A stretch of DNA of 64,000 nucleotides, from NCBI GenBank assembly GCA_011316305.1, contig SAUG01000020.1, forward strand, positions 654,963 through 718,962, in the 5' to 3' direction. Each line of letters begins with the position of its first letter. Position 1 is the stretch's first letter. A program made the position numbers and the translations under genes. This DNA is from Rusavskia elegans. Lineage: Eukaryota; Ascomycota; Lecanoromycetes; Teloschistales; Teloschistaceae. Below the pieces are notes generated by a model. The model was not told where the DNA came from and searched no databases. It was given only the letters and a program-made list of their open reading frames with translations. Positions 24,209 to 36,279 of the stretch are shown here, one piece after another.

Positions 24209-25131
24209 CCCCCTTGGAATGTTCCTATCTAGAGTTATATTGAGTTATTATATATATATATATATTCTATCAACGTTATATATATTAACGATTATTATAT
24301 TTTACGTATAAAGAAGTTTTTATAGCTAAAGGTATATTTATTAGGCAAGGTTTATAGCGCAGTTAATTACTTCTATTTAACTATTTCCTTCTTTATTCGA
24401 TTACGAATCCTCTACTATCTAGTCCTTTTTTAATATTATATATAATTATTAGCTTCCAATATTTCTGCTATATCTACTTGCTATACTACGAAGTAATTAT
24501 CTATATCTGTCGCCTCGGCTATATTTATTATATAATCTATACCTAAACGTTCCGCTAAACTATTAAGATACTTTTTAGCCTATATAGCTTTAAGAGGGTC
24601 GCTAGCTATAGAGTTACCTGCTAGTATACTAGCTACTATAGCTAGAAGCTTTACCCGGTCGATTAGATTAAAAGGAAGTAGAAAGGTCGGATAGCGCGTT
24701 TTAAAAGTAGTAAGGAAGAGATTTTTATTAAAATCGGAATAGGTTACTTTAGCTATAATAAGGTAGTCGATAACCGCGCGGGTAGATATAGTTATTATAG
24801 ATAAAGATACTACCGTCTGGTTTAGCTGCGGTATAGCTATTACGGGAATATATATATATATAAAGGATTTTAGGTATTATAGAACTTATATTACTAGTAA
24901 AAGAAGAAGAAATAATAACTGCGAGGTATATTTATCTATAAAAATTTCTATATTAGTTAGATTATCGGTAGAAGGATACGTTATATTACTAAATTATTTT
25001 AAATTAAAAATTTATAGAACCGTTATTTATATTATCTAAACTGAAGTATAAATTTTATTACCGTATATTTAATACTGGTATACTAACGCTTGATTTGCTT
25101 ATAGTACCAAAGCCAAAACAAATAACTAAAT
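24209..25131 (-). mobile_element. Family A element, copy A5, minus strand
   Basis: Full-length copy (923 bp) with perfect 11-bp target duplications TATAAAATATT (24198-24208 and 25132-25142). The conserved A frame is readable on the minus strand (about 24420-24800) with few stops, and includes F-K-T-R-Y-P, F-N-L-I-D-R-V-K-L-L-A and the extended I-D-N-Y-F-V-V part. TA tract at about 24251-24266. The 262 bp before its left duplication (23935-24197) hold nothing I can identify. Confidence 0.8.
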
Positions 25132-26048
25132 TATAAAATATTATTATCCGTATTATCGTATAAATATCGGTATCTACGCGTAAAAATATCCGAATTGTAC
25201 GTATAAACTATTTTTAATAAATTTCATTATCTATAATATAGAAATTTATTTATTCTATTTTTTATAGATAGTATATATATTATTTTTTAATATAAAAATA
25301 TCTATTTTAATAAAAAAAATAGTTCTAGATACTATTTTCGTAGGGTTTTAATAGAGATAGCCGGATTTTAATAGAAAATACTAAAGCCTACTTCCTTTAT
25401 CGAAGCTAAAAGCTATATAATTAGATTAATTTACGCTTTATCTACTATATACGCGCAGCCTGAAATACCTATACGAATAGTAGGAACTATAATATAATAT
25501 ATATTTATTTTTATATAAATTCCCGCTTCTGCGCTAGAGTTTACAGTTCCATTTATTGTTATTTAACTAAGTATCTGCCTTTATCTTAACTTTAAAGAGA
25601 CGGTTTAATCTTTATCGATCTACTACTACTGGTAGCAGATAAAAATACCTTATAAGTATATTTATTTATACTATTGTACTGCCGTTTCTCCAGATTTACG
25701 TAGAATCTATCGGTGGTTTTAAACCTTGCGAGAGTATTTAAATCTATATTTTTTCTATCGTAATTACTTTCCAGCGGTCCTCGTTATTTAATTTATTATT
25801 AAAGTTGTTAGAATTTACTCCAATATTATTTAGCGAAATCTCTTTACTAAATAATTAAAGTTCGTTAATTACTATCTGACCAGAAACTTGTTAAAAGTAT
25901 TTTGCGTTTTATAGATAAAACTCTGCAAGTTCTGGTAGTATAATAACCCTCGACTCCAATAGTTAGCCAAACCCCTTTTATTACAATCGCCGTTACGATT
26001 AAAATACCAATATACCGTATCCGATAGTTTACTCGTTCTATACCGTTT

Positions 26049-26388
26049 TATAATCATTATATTTAGCTAGAGTACAGCGTATAATACTAGTTTTATAATC
26101 AATATCTTTTCCTTTAATAAAATTGGATCTAGCAGGCCGTTAAATATATATATTTGATTCGAGTAAAAATTTCTCTTCATCGCGTAGACCGGGCGAGATA
26201 TATCCGTTTTATTCGATATTTAATATTTTAGAGATATATTTCTTTCCTTTTATTTTCTTGCTTTTTAGATATCTTTTTTTTATATTCCGCTGTAGTACGT
26301 TCTGCTTCCATAGCACTGCTGGCTATAACCATTCAAAGTTATACGTTACGATATTTTCTCTCGACGATTTATCTATATATTTGACCAT
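26049..26388 (-). pseudogene. Stop-poor unrecognised frame in the low-RIP island
   Basis: Starting from an ATG at 26388 (minus strand), the frame runs about 113 codons with only three internal stops (TAG, TAA, TAA). It reads M-V-K-Y-I-D-K-S-S-R-E-N, then a basic stretch R-Y-L-K-S-K-K-I-K-G-K-K, then P-G-L-R-D-E-E-K-F-L-L-E. The stops are of types RIP makes from Gln or Trp codons. No family is recognised and frames shift downstream. It may be one exon or fragment of a decayed gene. Confidence 0.3.
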
Positions 26389-28198
26389 ACGATAATATTT
26401 CTGCAGGAATAGATATTTATATCAAAATCGCAGATTGAATAATGATTATATTAGTTCATCGAAGATCTTTATAAAAGTTTAGATATAGATATATAAAAGC
26501 AACTTCCGTAGTTTAATATACGATATAAAGAGACAGTTTATTAGAAAAAGGGAAAAGTAGATTTTTCGCCACTTCTAATATAACCGTTTCAAAACTATTA
26601 TATTTAAACTTTCAGTATTTCGAACCTGGATACGCAAGATAAAGATTTATAATACGAATAGTTATTGATTTTGCTAAACTGTTCTCGGATATTTTTTACA
26701 TTTGGCGACTTTGGCTAACGTAATACGTATAAGAAAACAAATACGGTAGGTATTATATCGGTAGTAAATATTTAGTACGTATAAATTTGATCGTTTATCT
26801 ACTACGTTGCCGTCTAGCTGTTTCTTGGAACAGTTGTTGCCTTTATCCGCAGGAACCATCGGCCAAATGGTCTATTAAATATCCGTATACGGTCGTTCTA
26901 TTAATGGTCGTGGGGGAAGGAGGAAAGGGAATTCTGATATTCGAATCAGAATGATGCCAAAAGTTCGTAGAATACATTTAAAGTGGATACAGGTTTGAAT
27001 AGCGGATAGATTATATATCTCGTAAATGATTTACAGGTACCGCAGTATATCAGTTTTGGTTTTACTAATATAATATCCCGAGTCGAAAGTATTGGAAGAT
27101 TATACCGATCGTCGCTTTCCAACAGTATAAATAGATTAATAAAAATCGAACTGTTACAGAAGACGGCTTAATTTTAAAAAACGTTCAGTGGTAATAGAAT
27201 ATCGTTAGATTAACTTTATAAATCGCCAATTTTTCAAGATTATATCGATTATATCGAGTTTTCGGTATCCGTATATTCCGATTATAATTAGGACGTCTCG
27301 TATCTGGATTTCTAAATTTGACCATACCAGAGTCAACCGCTAATATAATATCAGAACCCTGTTTTACTATACGTCTTTTTGAAATATTTAAAATAATTTT
27401 TACCTACGCTATTTTCTTCGCCTTCTATCCTTTTTTCTTTCGAAATTCCTTTTATTTTCTTTAAATTCTTTCCGCAGCAAATAGGTCAGCTGATATACGT
27501 AATATAAAAGATACCGGTATATAATTTATATAATTATCCTATATACTAGTAGATATCTAATTTAGCTGGCAGTCGAATATCGGATATCTATCCGGGAACA
27601 GATATTTATTTATATTACTATAGTATATCTCTTCTAGCTTTCTCTATATATTACTTGTTAGAACAGAAAAGTATATCTAATATATTAAGAAACCTACAGC
27701 AATTGCCGACCGCGGTCAGAAGTTCAATTATCTCGATTCTAATACGCAGGTTTAAAATATACAATAGTAAGACAATAGGCTTCGGTATTATAACTAAAGG
27801 TTTGGAAATCAATATTTCTAATATTATTATAGTAGACTATAAGTAAATCGCAGTCTACGCAGTCTATAGAAATCCGAAATCGAATACGGATAGAAAATAG
27901 TATATAAAAGAATAAATATTAGCTAGTCTACCGTAAAATAAATGTAATCGAAGTATAGTTAAAAGCTGTTATATCCTATTAACTATCCTTTTCCGATACT
28001 ATTCCGCGGATATTTTTTAATCGCAAGCAAGCCGGAAACAACGAGGCTCGAGTATTATACCGTCTAAAAAAGCCATTTATACTATAAAATAAAGCGAGAA
28101 ATAGATTTTAAAGCCAGGTATAAATAATCCTTTATTCCTTCCTTTACTACGATATTTTCTAATCGCTAAAAAACTTTTAAATATATAGAAAACCCGCC

Positions 28199-28708
28199 GA
28201 TAGTAAATATATTTACGCGTTATATCTTCGGGGCGTAAAAATCTATCGTAAAACTTTAACGGCCGCAAGAATCCTCTATATTTATAAAGATAAAATACCA
28301 CCAATTCTAGAGGTTTAAAATATTTAAAAGACTGTATTCTATAAAATTCAGTCTATTCTATAGTTCTGCTTCTTTAGAATTATCGATTCTAATATTATTT
28401 ATTATTAGATTCTAGAATTAAAGAAAGCTCGGAAACTTTAGCTATTCTTACGGTTCTATAAAGTTAAACTGCGCTAAAACAATCTAAATAGAAATCTTTA
28501 ACTATTTAGTAACGACTAACTAATTATTTCTTTAAAATATTAATTATATAAAATACTTTTATTAAATTCTATAGATTATATTTACTAGAATTCTTATTAA
28601 AGATAGTATTAGTAGTTTCCCGTATAGTAGATGGTAGAGGGTTCTTGCGGCCGCTAAAGTCTTGCGATAGATTCTTGCGCCCCGAAAATATAACGGTATT
28701 TACGATAG
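28199..28708. repeat. Inverted repeat, arms about 75 bp, spacer 358 bp
   Basis: The left arm (28199-28277) and the right arm (28636-28708) are reverse complements with RIP-like differences. Both contain GCGGCCGC or its mutated form and a CTTCGGGGCG/CGCCCCGAA core. The right arm has TCTTGCG three times (28643, 28660, 28673). The arms could be termini of a short foldback element or the remains of a duplicated inverted segment. Confidence 0.7.
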
Positions 28709-28984
28709 TTTTTTTCCCGTAAACGTTTCGGCTTAATATCTACATCAACTGACCGTTATATATAGTTATATCTAGGTACCAATATGATATAATAGATTAT
28801 AAAGAACTATAAATAATCTAGTAATATACTGGAAGGATCGGTTAATTTCAAAGACGCGATTCGCTGGTATAGTAAATATAAAGACGTACAAAATCGATAG
28901 CAATCTTTTCGATAGCGTTTTTTCAGGACGAATAGTAATGACAAGGCTTTTCAATTCACCTGGAAGATAAATACTTTGAATATA

Positions 28985-29312
28985 AATTTAGTTAATTTGT
29001 TTTGGTTTTGATACCCGGTGAACCAGTGGTTCGGTAAATAAATCAAGCGTTAGTATACCAGTATCGAATATACGGTAGCAGAATTGATATTTAATTTAAT
29101 TAATATAAATAACGGTTCTATAGAATTTTAGTTTAATTTATTTAGTAATATAACAAAACAATATAATATATTTTTCTACCGATAATTTAATATAGAAATT
29201 TTTATAGATAAATATATTTCGTAGTTATCGCTTTTTCTTTTTTTCTTTTACTAGTAATATAAGTTTTATAATATCTTTTACAAATATTATAATTTACTAA
29301 AATCTCTTATAT
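28985..29312 (+). repeat. Family A head fragment (A6)
   Basis: It begins near TTTAGTTAATTTGTTTTGG and follows the A1 head (GTGAACCAGTGGTTCGG, GTATACCAGTATCGAATA) for about 325 bp, then is cut by C2. It preserves the head sequence with less RIP than other copies. Confidence 0.75.
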
Positions 29313-32300
29313 AGATATAAAGTACCAGACGCGTTATATAGATCCTGGAAATATAATTAGAACGCTTGGAAACGAGACTTGCCGTCTAGTTGCCAGAACG
29401 TCGCTAGTACGTCGGATTTCGATCCTTTTCTATTTTCTTTTTCTCCTTTATTATTAGATTATACTCTTGACTTTCTAGAATATAAATTAGTTTTATAATA
29501 AATCTTTTATCTAGTCTATAATTATATACTACTCTAGAAATATATTTACTTTATAGTTTTAATTTATTAATTTAAATGTTTTTAGTTTAATATTTATCAT
29601 TTATAATATAACTATATTAATATCGATAAATTATATTTATAGTAGTTATAACCGTAGTTAAATCCTTTAGATAGAACTATTTTAAACTAGCGCTAAAACT
29701 ATTAAACCGCGGATTATAGATATTATAAATTAATCTAATAAATATAATCTACTTATATTAAAAACGTCCGATAAAGAAAATTCTAGTTTACTTTCTATTA
29801 TTTAGAAAATCTAATCGGAATTTTATAGTAATTTTATTACTAGTTTATTAGTAGACTATATTATTTCCGGTAGCTAAATCCATTAATAATAGCCGGTTAA
29901 TAGTTAGTCGTAATCTAATAAAAATATCTTTAGAGATTCTAATTTCGATTAGTTATCTAATAGTAGGAATAATTCGAATAATAATAGAAATAATAGCGAC
30001 GATTTTAATAATAATAAAAAGCTTCGAGCTTTAGAAATCTATATAGTAGTAAAAAAGAAAACCTTTTTAAAAGTATATTATAAAATAAAAGCTGTCTATA
30101 TAATAGATTGAAATTTTATTTTAGATAACGATTAATCTTTCTTTAAACTAGCTATTAGGTTTTTACGAACGCTATTAACTTTATTAAAACTTAAAATTAA
30201 AGGACTTAAATAATATAATAATAAAATAATTTTTAAAAAATATTATAAATAAATCGAATTCTATAGAAATTAATTTTATAAATCTAACGTTTTATCTATT
30301 TATATAGATTAAATTCGATAGATCTAGAATTTTATTAAAAATTAGAAATTAAACTATTAATTTAAAAAAAAGGAAATTTTTATTAATAAAAATATTTTTA
30401 ATAGTATATTATAAAATAAATTTATAGACTTTGTTTTAAACTTTACTACCGATTCTTAGTTTTATTTATTAGATACCGCGATAGTATATTTTTATATAAT
30501 CTGGAATAAAGACTAAAATATTCTAGAATTTTATAATTTCCTTATATTATTAGAAGCCTAGCTATTTTTTTTATCGGAAAAATAGTATTCGATTTTTTTT
30601 TTTTTAAAATTCGTCCGGAATTATAGTATACTATATATAGTTAAAGCGCGAAATTAAAAGACTTCGGCTGTAATAAATAGATAGTTTAAATTATTTAATA
30701 GAAAAATATAGATAAAGCGATACCGGATTAGTAATAGAGCTTTTCTATTAATAGATTTTATCTATCTCTATATAGTAAAAGAAATTTTAAAAAATTTAAA
30801 AACCGGAACCGGGAAAACCGATTATAGAATAGTTAAAATAGTATTAATAGAAAGAATATTCCTAATATTAATAATAACGATTCTAAAAAATATTAATAGA
30901 ATAATAAATCTAGTATTTACTTTATTTATAAAAGTATAGATTATTAGTTTTAAAGTTTTTCTAAAAACTAAAACTAAAGTTAAAATAATCGGAAATCTAG
31001 TAACTTTTATAATATTAGTTATCGGTTATTTAAAAAGCCTATTATAAATATAATAAAAGGTAATCCTAGTAATACTAACTAGTTAAAAAACTAAAAAAGC
31101 TAGTCAAAGCTTTAATAACCGTCTAGAATAAATAAATTAAAGTAAAAACCAGTTTTTTAATAAAAGTATTGATCGAATTACTAGTAAAAAAATATAATAG
31201 AACTAAAGTATTCCTAGATTTAATTTTCTAGATTAATATTATTTTCTAATCTTTTTATATTTAATATAATATAAAATCTTTTTAAGAAATTAAAAAACTC
31301 TATTTTTAATAGATTAGAAATTAGCGTACTATCTATTATAGAATATATAATTCAAACTAGATAATAATAGATAGTTAAAACTATCGGAAAATATATATAT
31401 CGTAATTCTATATTCTAGATACGACCGATAAATATTATATCCTTTTAGATATACTAGCTTTATATTAAATATATATAGTTATAAATCTAGAATTAAAATA
31501 ATAGTTATTTTCTATCTATAATAAAACGATATAAAATAACTAAACGAGAATAAAATAGTTAATTTACTTTAATATCAATTTACTAGTAGTCTTTATTTAT
31601 ATATTATAGGCCGAGAAGTATATATTAATATATATCATATCGATTGCCGCTATATATACGAGATCTAATAATAATATCGCCGTATTGACGGAAGCTAACG
31701 GCGCTAATAAAAATAAAGATAATAAAAATATATAGCGGTCCGAGCCGATCCCGAAACCTATATATAAAGAAATCGAAGCTTATACTATATATCTAGTAGA
31801 TTTTTTACCGCCGTTTTAAAATACCGATTATATAAATAAATTAGATAGGAAATAACCGCTATATAATCTAATTTATAGTCTATTTAAACGCGAGCTCGAT
31901 AAACTATAGAATTATCTAAATAGTATTTTAAAAAAAGGCTAGATCTATTATTTAATATCTTTTATAGAAACTTTTATCTTTTTTATACCGAAAAAAGATA
32001 GTAGTTTTCGTATATATATTCACTATGGAAGCTTTAATAAAATAATAATTAAAAACTATAATCTTTTATCCTTTATTTTTTAAATTCTAGATCGATTATT
32101 AAAAATAAAGTACTTTTCTAAATATAATATTAAAAATATCTACTATTGAATCCGGATTAAAAAAATAATAAATAAAAAACTATATTTTATATAAAATATA
32201 GATATTTTAAATATTTTATAATATTCTTCGGTTTTACTAATATATCTATTATTTTCTAAATTTATATTAATGAATTTTGGAAAAATTAGTTGATATTTAC

Positions 32301-35010
32301 TATATAATCTATCTAAATAATATTTTTATCTTTTCTAATTCGAAAAAAAATTATTAGAAATATATTAGATAAATTAATTAAAACCTTTATAAAATATAGC
32401 TATATTTCAACTTTAAGAAATATATTTTTAATATTAAAAGTATTGAATTTTTAGATTTTATTATATCTATAGAAAGTATTTTAATAGATTCGAAATAAGT
32501 AAAAACTATTTCAAAATAGCTAGTTTTAAAGATTTACTAGAAGATATAGATTTTTTTCAAATTTATTAATTTCTATTAGCGTTTTATTTACTAGTATTTT
32601 CGGATTATAGCGTCTCTAATAAATTTATTTATAGGAATCGTAGCCGGAAAAAAGTCGAAATCTAAAAAACTTTTAAAAAACTAAAGTATATTTTTAATAC
32701 CGCCGGGATATTATAGTATTTTAATCTAGAAAAAGAAATCTATATCGAAATTAATATTTCTAGAATCGAATTAGCTAGAATTAAATTTTAATTTATTAAA
32801 AATAGTTACTAGCGCTAGTTAAATTTTAGTTAAAAAAAGAATTTCTGTCGAATATAACTATAAAATATATAATACCGAATTATTTACTATTATTAAAGTT
32901 TTCGAATAGTAGAAATATTATTTTGAAAGCGTAAAATATATAGTAAAGGTTTAGATAGATTATAATAACCTTTGAAGTTTTATAAAAATCAAGAATTTTA
33001 ATATTTAATAATATTACCAGGTTATTAAATTAGCTACTATAGATTCTAATATTTTCTATTATTAAAAAAAATTAATCTAGCTAATCCGCCTTTTAGAAAA
33101 CCGGATTATAAAAATATTAATCTTTAAATTTAAATAATATTATTTATATTTTAGTAGAAACTAAACTTTACTAGCTATAAATCTAGTAGCGAATCGTTTA
33201 CTATATAAAAAATTCGATTTAATTATATTTTATATAAACGTATAACTAGAAAATATAAAAAACTTTCTATAGAATCTAAAAATTTTTAAAATTCTAAAAA
33301 TAACATTCTATTATTAAATAAAGGACGCGATATATTTTATATATCGAGAATACTTTCGGATATAATCGGCTATTAACACGGTAACGATAGATTAGTAATA
33401 ACTATTTTCGATAAAAGATATAATAATAGGATAAACGCTATCGCTAGAAATATATATTGTAGTTTAGATATTTTATATTAAATAGCGTAAAAAACAACTA
33501 TTAATAAAATAGTTTATAGTAAAGTAGTTTCTAGTATACGCAATATATTTATCTAGTTTTAAAATCGAAATATCGATATTTAGAAACGTTTATAGACTAT
33601 TTAACGTAAATTAAAAATAAAAGCCGGGCTATAGAATTTAGAAGTAGAAACTAGTTTTTTTTTTATAAAAAATCTTTATATATATCCGAAGATAAAGTAT
33701 TATATATAGAATTTCTAGCGAAATATTATAATAATCCTATAGCTAGATATTTCGGATATTAATAAACTTTATCGTTTATTCGTCGTAGCTATAGCTAGCC
33801 GAAACTATTTAAATATATCCGGGAATATATAGAAATATATATTATCTATTAATAAATTAAAATCTATAGATATAAAATATTTAAAAAGTTATAGAATATT
33901 CTATATTTTATATAACTATAGAAAGAAATAGCGATAGATTTTATTACTAGATTACTATCTATTCGATATTTTCGAAGTATAGTAGATTTAGTATTTATAG
34001 CCGTCGATTAATTTACTAAAATAACGAGGTATATTTTTTATTATAAAATAATTAAAACGAAAGATTTTATAGAATTTATTATTATTAAACTTTAATATAA
34101 AGGATTTCTTTCTAATAGAATTATTAGTAATAAAAGTTCGCTATTTACAAGTAAATTCTAGTCGAAAATCTATTATTATCTAAAAATTAAACGTCGTTTA
34201 AATACTATACTCTATCTTTAAATAGACGAATAGACTAAATAATAAAATTGATTATTAAAATATTATCTATAAATATATATTTATAAAAAATCGAAAAACC
34301 AGGCTAAATTTCTACTTTTAACTAAATTCGTCTATAATAATAGCGAATATAATATTATTAAAATATTTTCTTTCAAAGCGTTTATAGACTATAATCTAGA
34401 AATAATATTCGAAGATATTGAAAATAATACTATAAAAAAAGAAATAGTAAATATAAAAGTACTAATAGTAAAAAAAAAATCGTAAATTTATAAAAAATAT
34501 ATAAATCGATATAGATAAATTAGAATAAAATTTAGATAAACTGGACTAAATACTATAATAAAAAATAATAACCGATAGAATATAAAGTTAGTAATTTAGT
34601 ACTATTATCTATAAAGAATCTAAAATTTAAATAATTAAAAAAAATTAATTTTAAATTTATAAAATTATATCGGATTTCGAAATATATAGATTTTAAAATT
34701 TATCGATTAGTTTTTTTAATTAAATTAAAGATTTATAATACCTTTTATATATCTTTATTCGAAAAGTTCTATCGCCGCTAGAATAGCGAACTACCAGAGT
34801 ATCTATTACCGGACTTTATCGATAATAAAAAAAAATAAAAAGTAAAAACTATTTTAGATAAAAGGTTTATAAAATCTAAAAAAAGCGAGAAACTAAAAGT
34901 TAAATATCTTATTAAATAAACTAGATGACTAAAGAAATGTAATTTCTAGTAGCTATAAAAAGATTTTAAAAAGATTTAAAGGTTTATCAAGATATATAAT
35001 TAGGATAACC
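29313..35010 (+). mobile_element. C2: Ty3/gypsy chromodomain element, plus strand
   Basis: Second copy of the C family, collinear with C1. Its 5' part is joined to an A fragment at 29313, so the LTR is truncated or unrecognised. Order: gag (about 29.66-30.9 kb), protease, reverse transcriptase, RNase H, integrase, chromodomain. Reverse transcriptase before integrase places it in Ty3/gypsy. It is full of stops, and most CA, TG and part of CpG are lost, so it looks old. Confidence 0.82.
29660..35010 (+). pseudogene. C2 gag-pol remnant with chromodomain
   Basis: Reverse transcriptase is recognisable at about 31980-32340: Y-I-x-Y-x-x-F-N-K-I near 32010-32050, F-S-K-Y-N-I-K-N near 32120, and the YLDD box changed to Y-L-N-N at 32310-32321 (GAT to AAT). 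RNase H follows at about 32.7-33.0 kb. Integrase has the phrase D-F-I-T-x-L near 33930 and V-D-x-F-T-K near 34000. A chromodomain-like end at about 34845-35010 has K-Y-L-I-K-x-T followed by a tryptophan-type stop, in the place of the usual K-W-x-G-W. A chromodomain suggests integration targeted to heterochromatin, known for chromoviruses. RIP stops occur throughout. Confidence 0.75.
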
Positions 35011-35806
35011 CTCTAATAAAAAAGTATAAAAAAGGTATAATTTAATAGAAATAAACGATAATTATAGATATTAGACGTTTATAAAATATATATATAATGT
35101 ATATATTTAGTAATAGATTAATAATTAATAAATATTTTTAAATTATTCTATAGAATCTATAATATTAGAGATTTTATTTATTATAAAATAGATTATATAT
35201 TCTAGTCTTTAGATATTTATATTTTTATAATCGTTTTAGTTTTACTATATATTTCTATTCTAGGCTGTCTCTCTATTCTATAATAGGTAGAGAAAATAGC
35301 GCCGGAAAAGAAATTTACTTTAATATTACCGAAAAGAAAATTTATAGAAGTTTATAGACGAAATTAAAAATATCGAAAAATATTAAACTATTTAGTAAAA
35401 AGATTATCTAAAGAGCCGGGATACCGGTAATTCTAATTTCTAGAAATTAAAGTCCGGATATTTCCGGCGTCTTCGAAGTTATATAAAAAAAGAATTAATA
35501 GAAACTAGAATAGAATAATAGATAAAAAAATTAGAAAGAACTATAATAAAGCTATCGGAAATAAATATATATTTTCTTTTTATTTAATAGTATATAGAAA
35601 GATGATTTAATATATATTTTTATTATTATAGTTATTAAACGTACGAAATAGTCTACTAGAAAGTCGTATCGGCTTCGAAAATAACTAAAAAGATAAAGAA
35701 AATATTAATTTATATAACGAAATCTCGATAGTAGATATAGATTACTAGATTATCGGTATCGAATATTCTAAAATCGATATACGTATCGGAACAGGTCTAT
35801 CTAGTC
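35011..35806. other. Interval between C2 and the hAT element
   Basis: No LTR of C2 is recognised here. AT-rich sequence (35011-35270) is followed by a stop-poor frame (35296-35610), then by unassigned sequence up to the hAT end at 35807. Confidence 0.4.
35296..35610 (+). pseudogene. Unrecognised stop-poor frame after C2
   Basis: A 104-codon frame from an ATA (perhaps a mutated ATG) at 35296 to TAA 35608-35610 has about four internal stops, all TAA or TAG. It reads A-P-E-K-K-F-T-L-I-L-P-K-R-K near its start and K-N-Y-N-K-A-I-G-N-K near its end, a very basic protein. It may be a downstream frame of C2 or part of another repeat. I do not recognise the family. Confidence 0.3.
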
Positions 35807-36279
35807 TAGTCTGGCCGTCGGGTCGGATTTCGAACCCGGGTTAAAAGAACCGACCCGACCCGAGTCGGTTCCGACTTTTCTAGGTACCGACCCGACTCGG
35901 TTTCGGGTCGAACCCGGGTTTCCGGATTCGATCTACTAAAATTACTAAGACCTCCTTTCCTATATTATATAATACTAAAAAATCCCCGCTTTTACTATAA
36001 AGTTAGATTAATACTTTAGATACTATTTAGATAGACGTCGATTCCTTCCTATTAAATAGTAAATAATAATTAAAGTCAATATCTATATATCTATATTACC
36101 TTTCTATATTATCTATTACCTAAATATTAGTTATATTAACCTTGAATCTTTAAAATATCTAATCTTTCTACGCCTAGCGAAGTTCTTTCCGATAGGTTCT
36201 TTCTAGATAAAATCTATTCTAGCTAGTCTATAAGCTAGACGGCGAGCCGATCTAAAAATATTTTTTTATTAAAATTTAA

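Larger units (their letters stand above)
25143..28984. other. Low-RIP island of unknown content
   Basis: From about 25.44 kb the base composition changes: CA and TG are common (for example 26290-26340 and 26820-26960), unlike the rest of the window. This suggests single-copy or low-copy DNA that received little RIP, perhaps by leakage from neighbouring repeats. No complete gene is found. Stop-poor minus-strand pieces exist (26049-26388, 25872-26057, 26674-26859), but they lie in different frames and I recognise none. No transposon ends are seen except the inverted repeat at 28199-28708. It could be a decayed gene, such as those found in AT-rich fungal compartments; this is inference. Confidence 0.45.

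Noticed and set aside
25500..26030. A single long minus-strand protein across the low-RIP island
   Set aside because: Each of the three frames has locally convincing pieces, but none stays stop-poor over the whole stretch, so a continuous gene cannot be supported.
26674..26859. Minus-strand open frame of 61 codons with ATG in the low-RIP island
   Set aside because: No signal peptide or recognised motif; with moderate AT content a frame of this size is expected by chance. Kept only as part of the island description.
27655..27846. Plus-strand open frame of 63 codons
   Set aside because: It starts at TTG, has no family resemblance and no related copy.
28077..28304. Minus-strand open frame of 75 codons
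   Set aside because: It overlaps the left arm of the inverted repeat; the right arm does not keep the same frame, so coding is unlikely.
28772..28954. Minus-strand open frame of 60 codons
   Set aside because: No motif, no related copy and no neighbouring exon that continues it.
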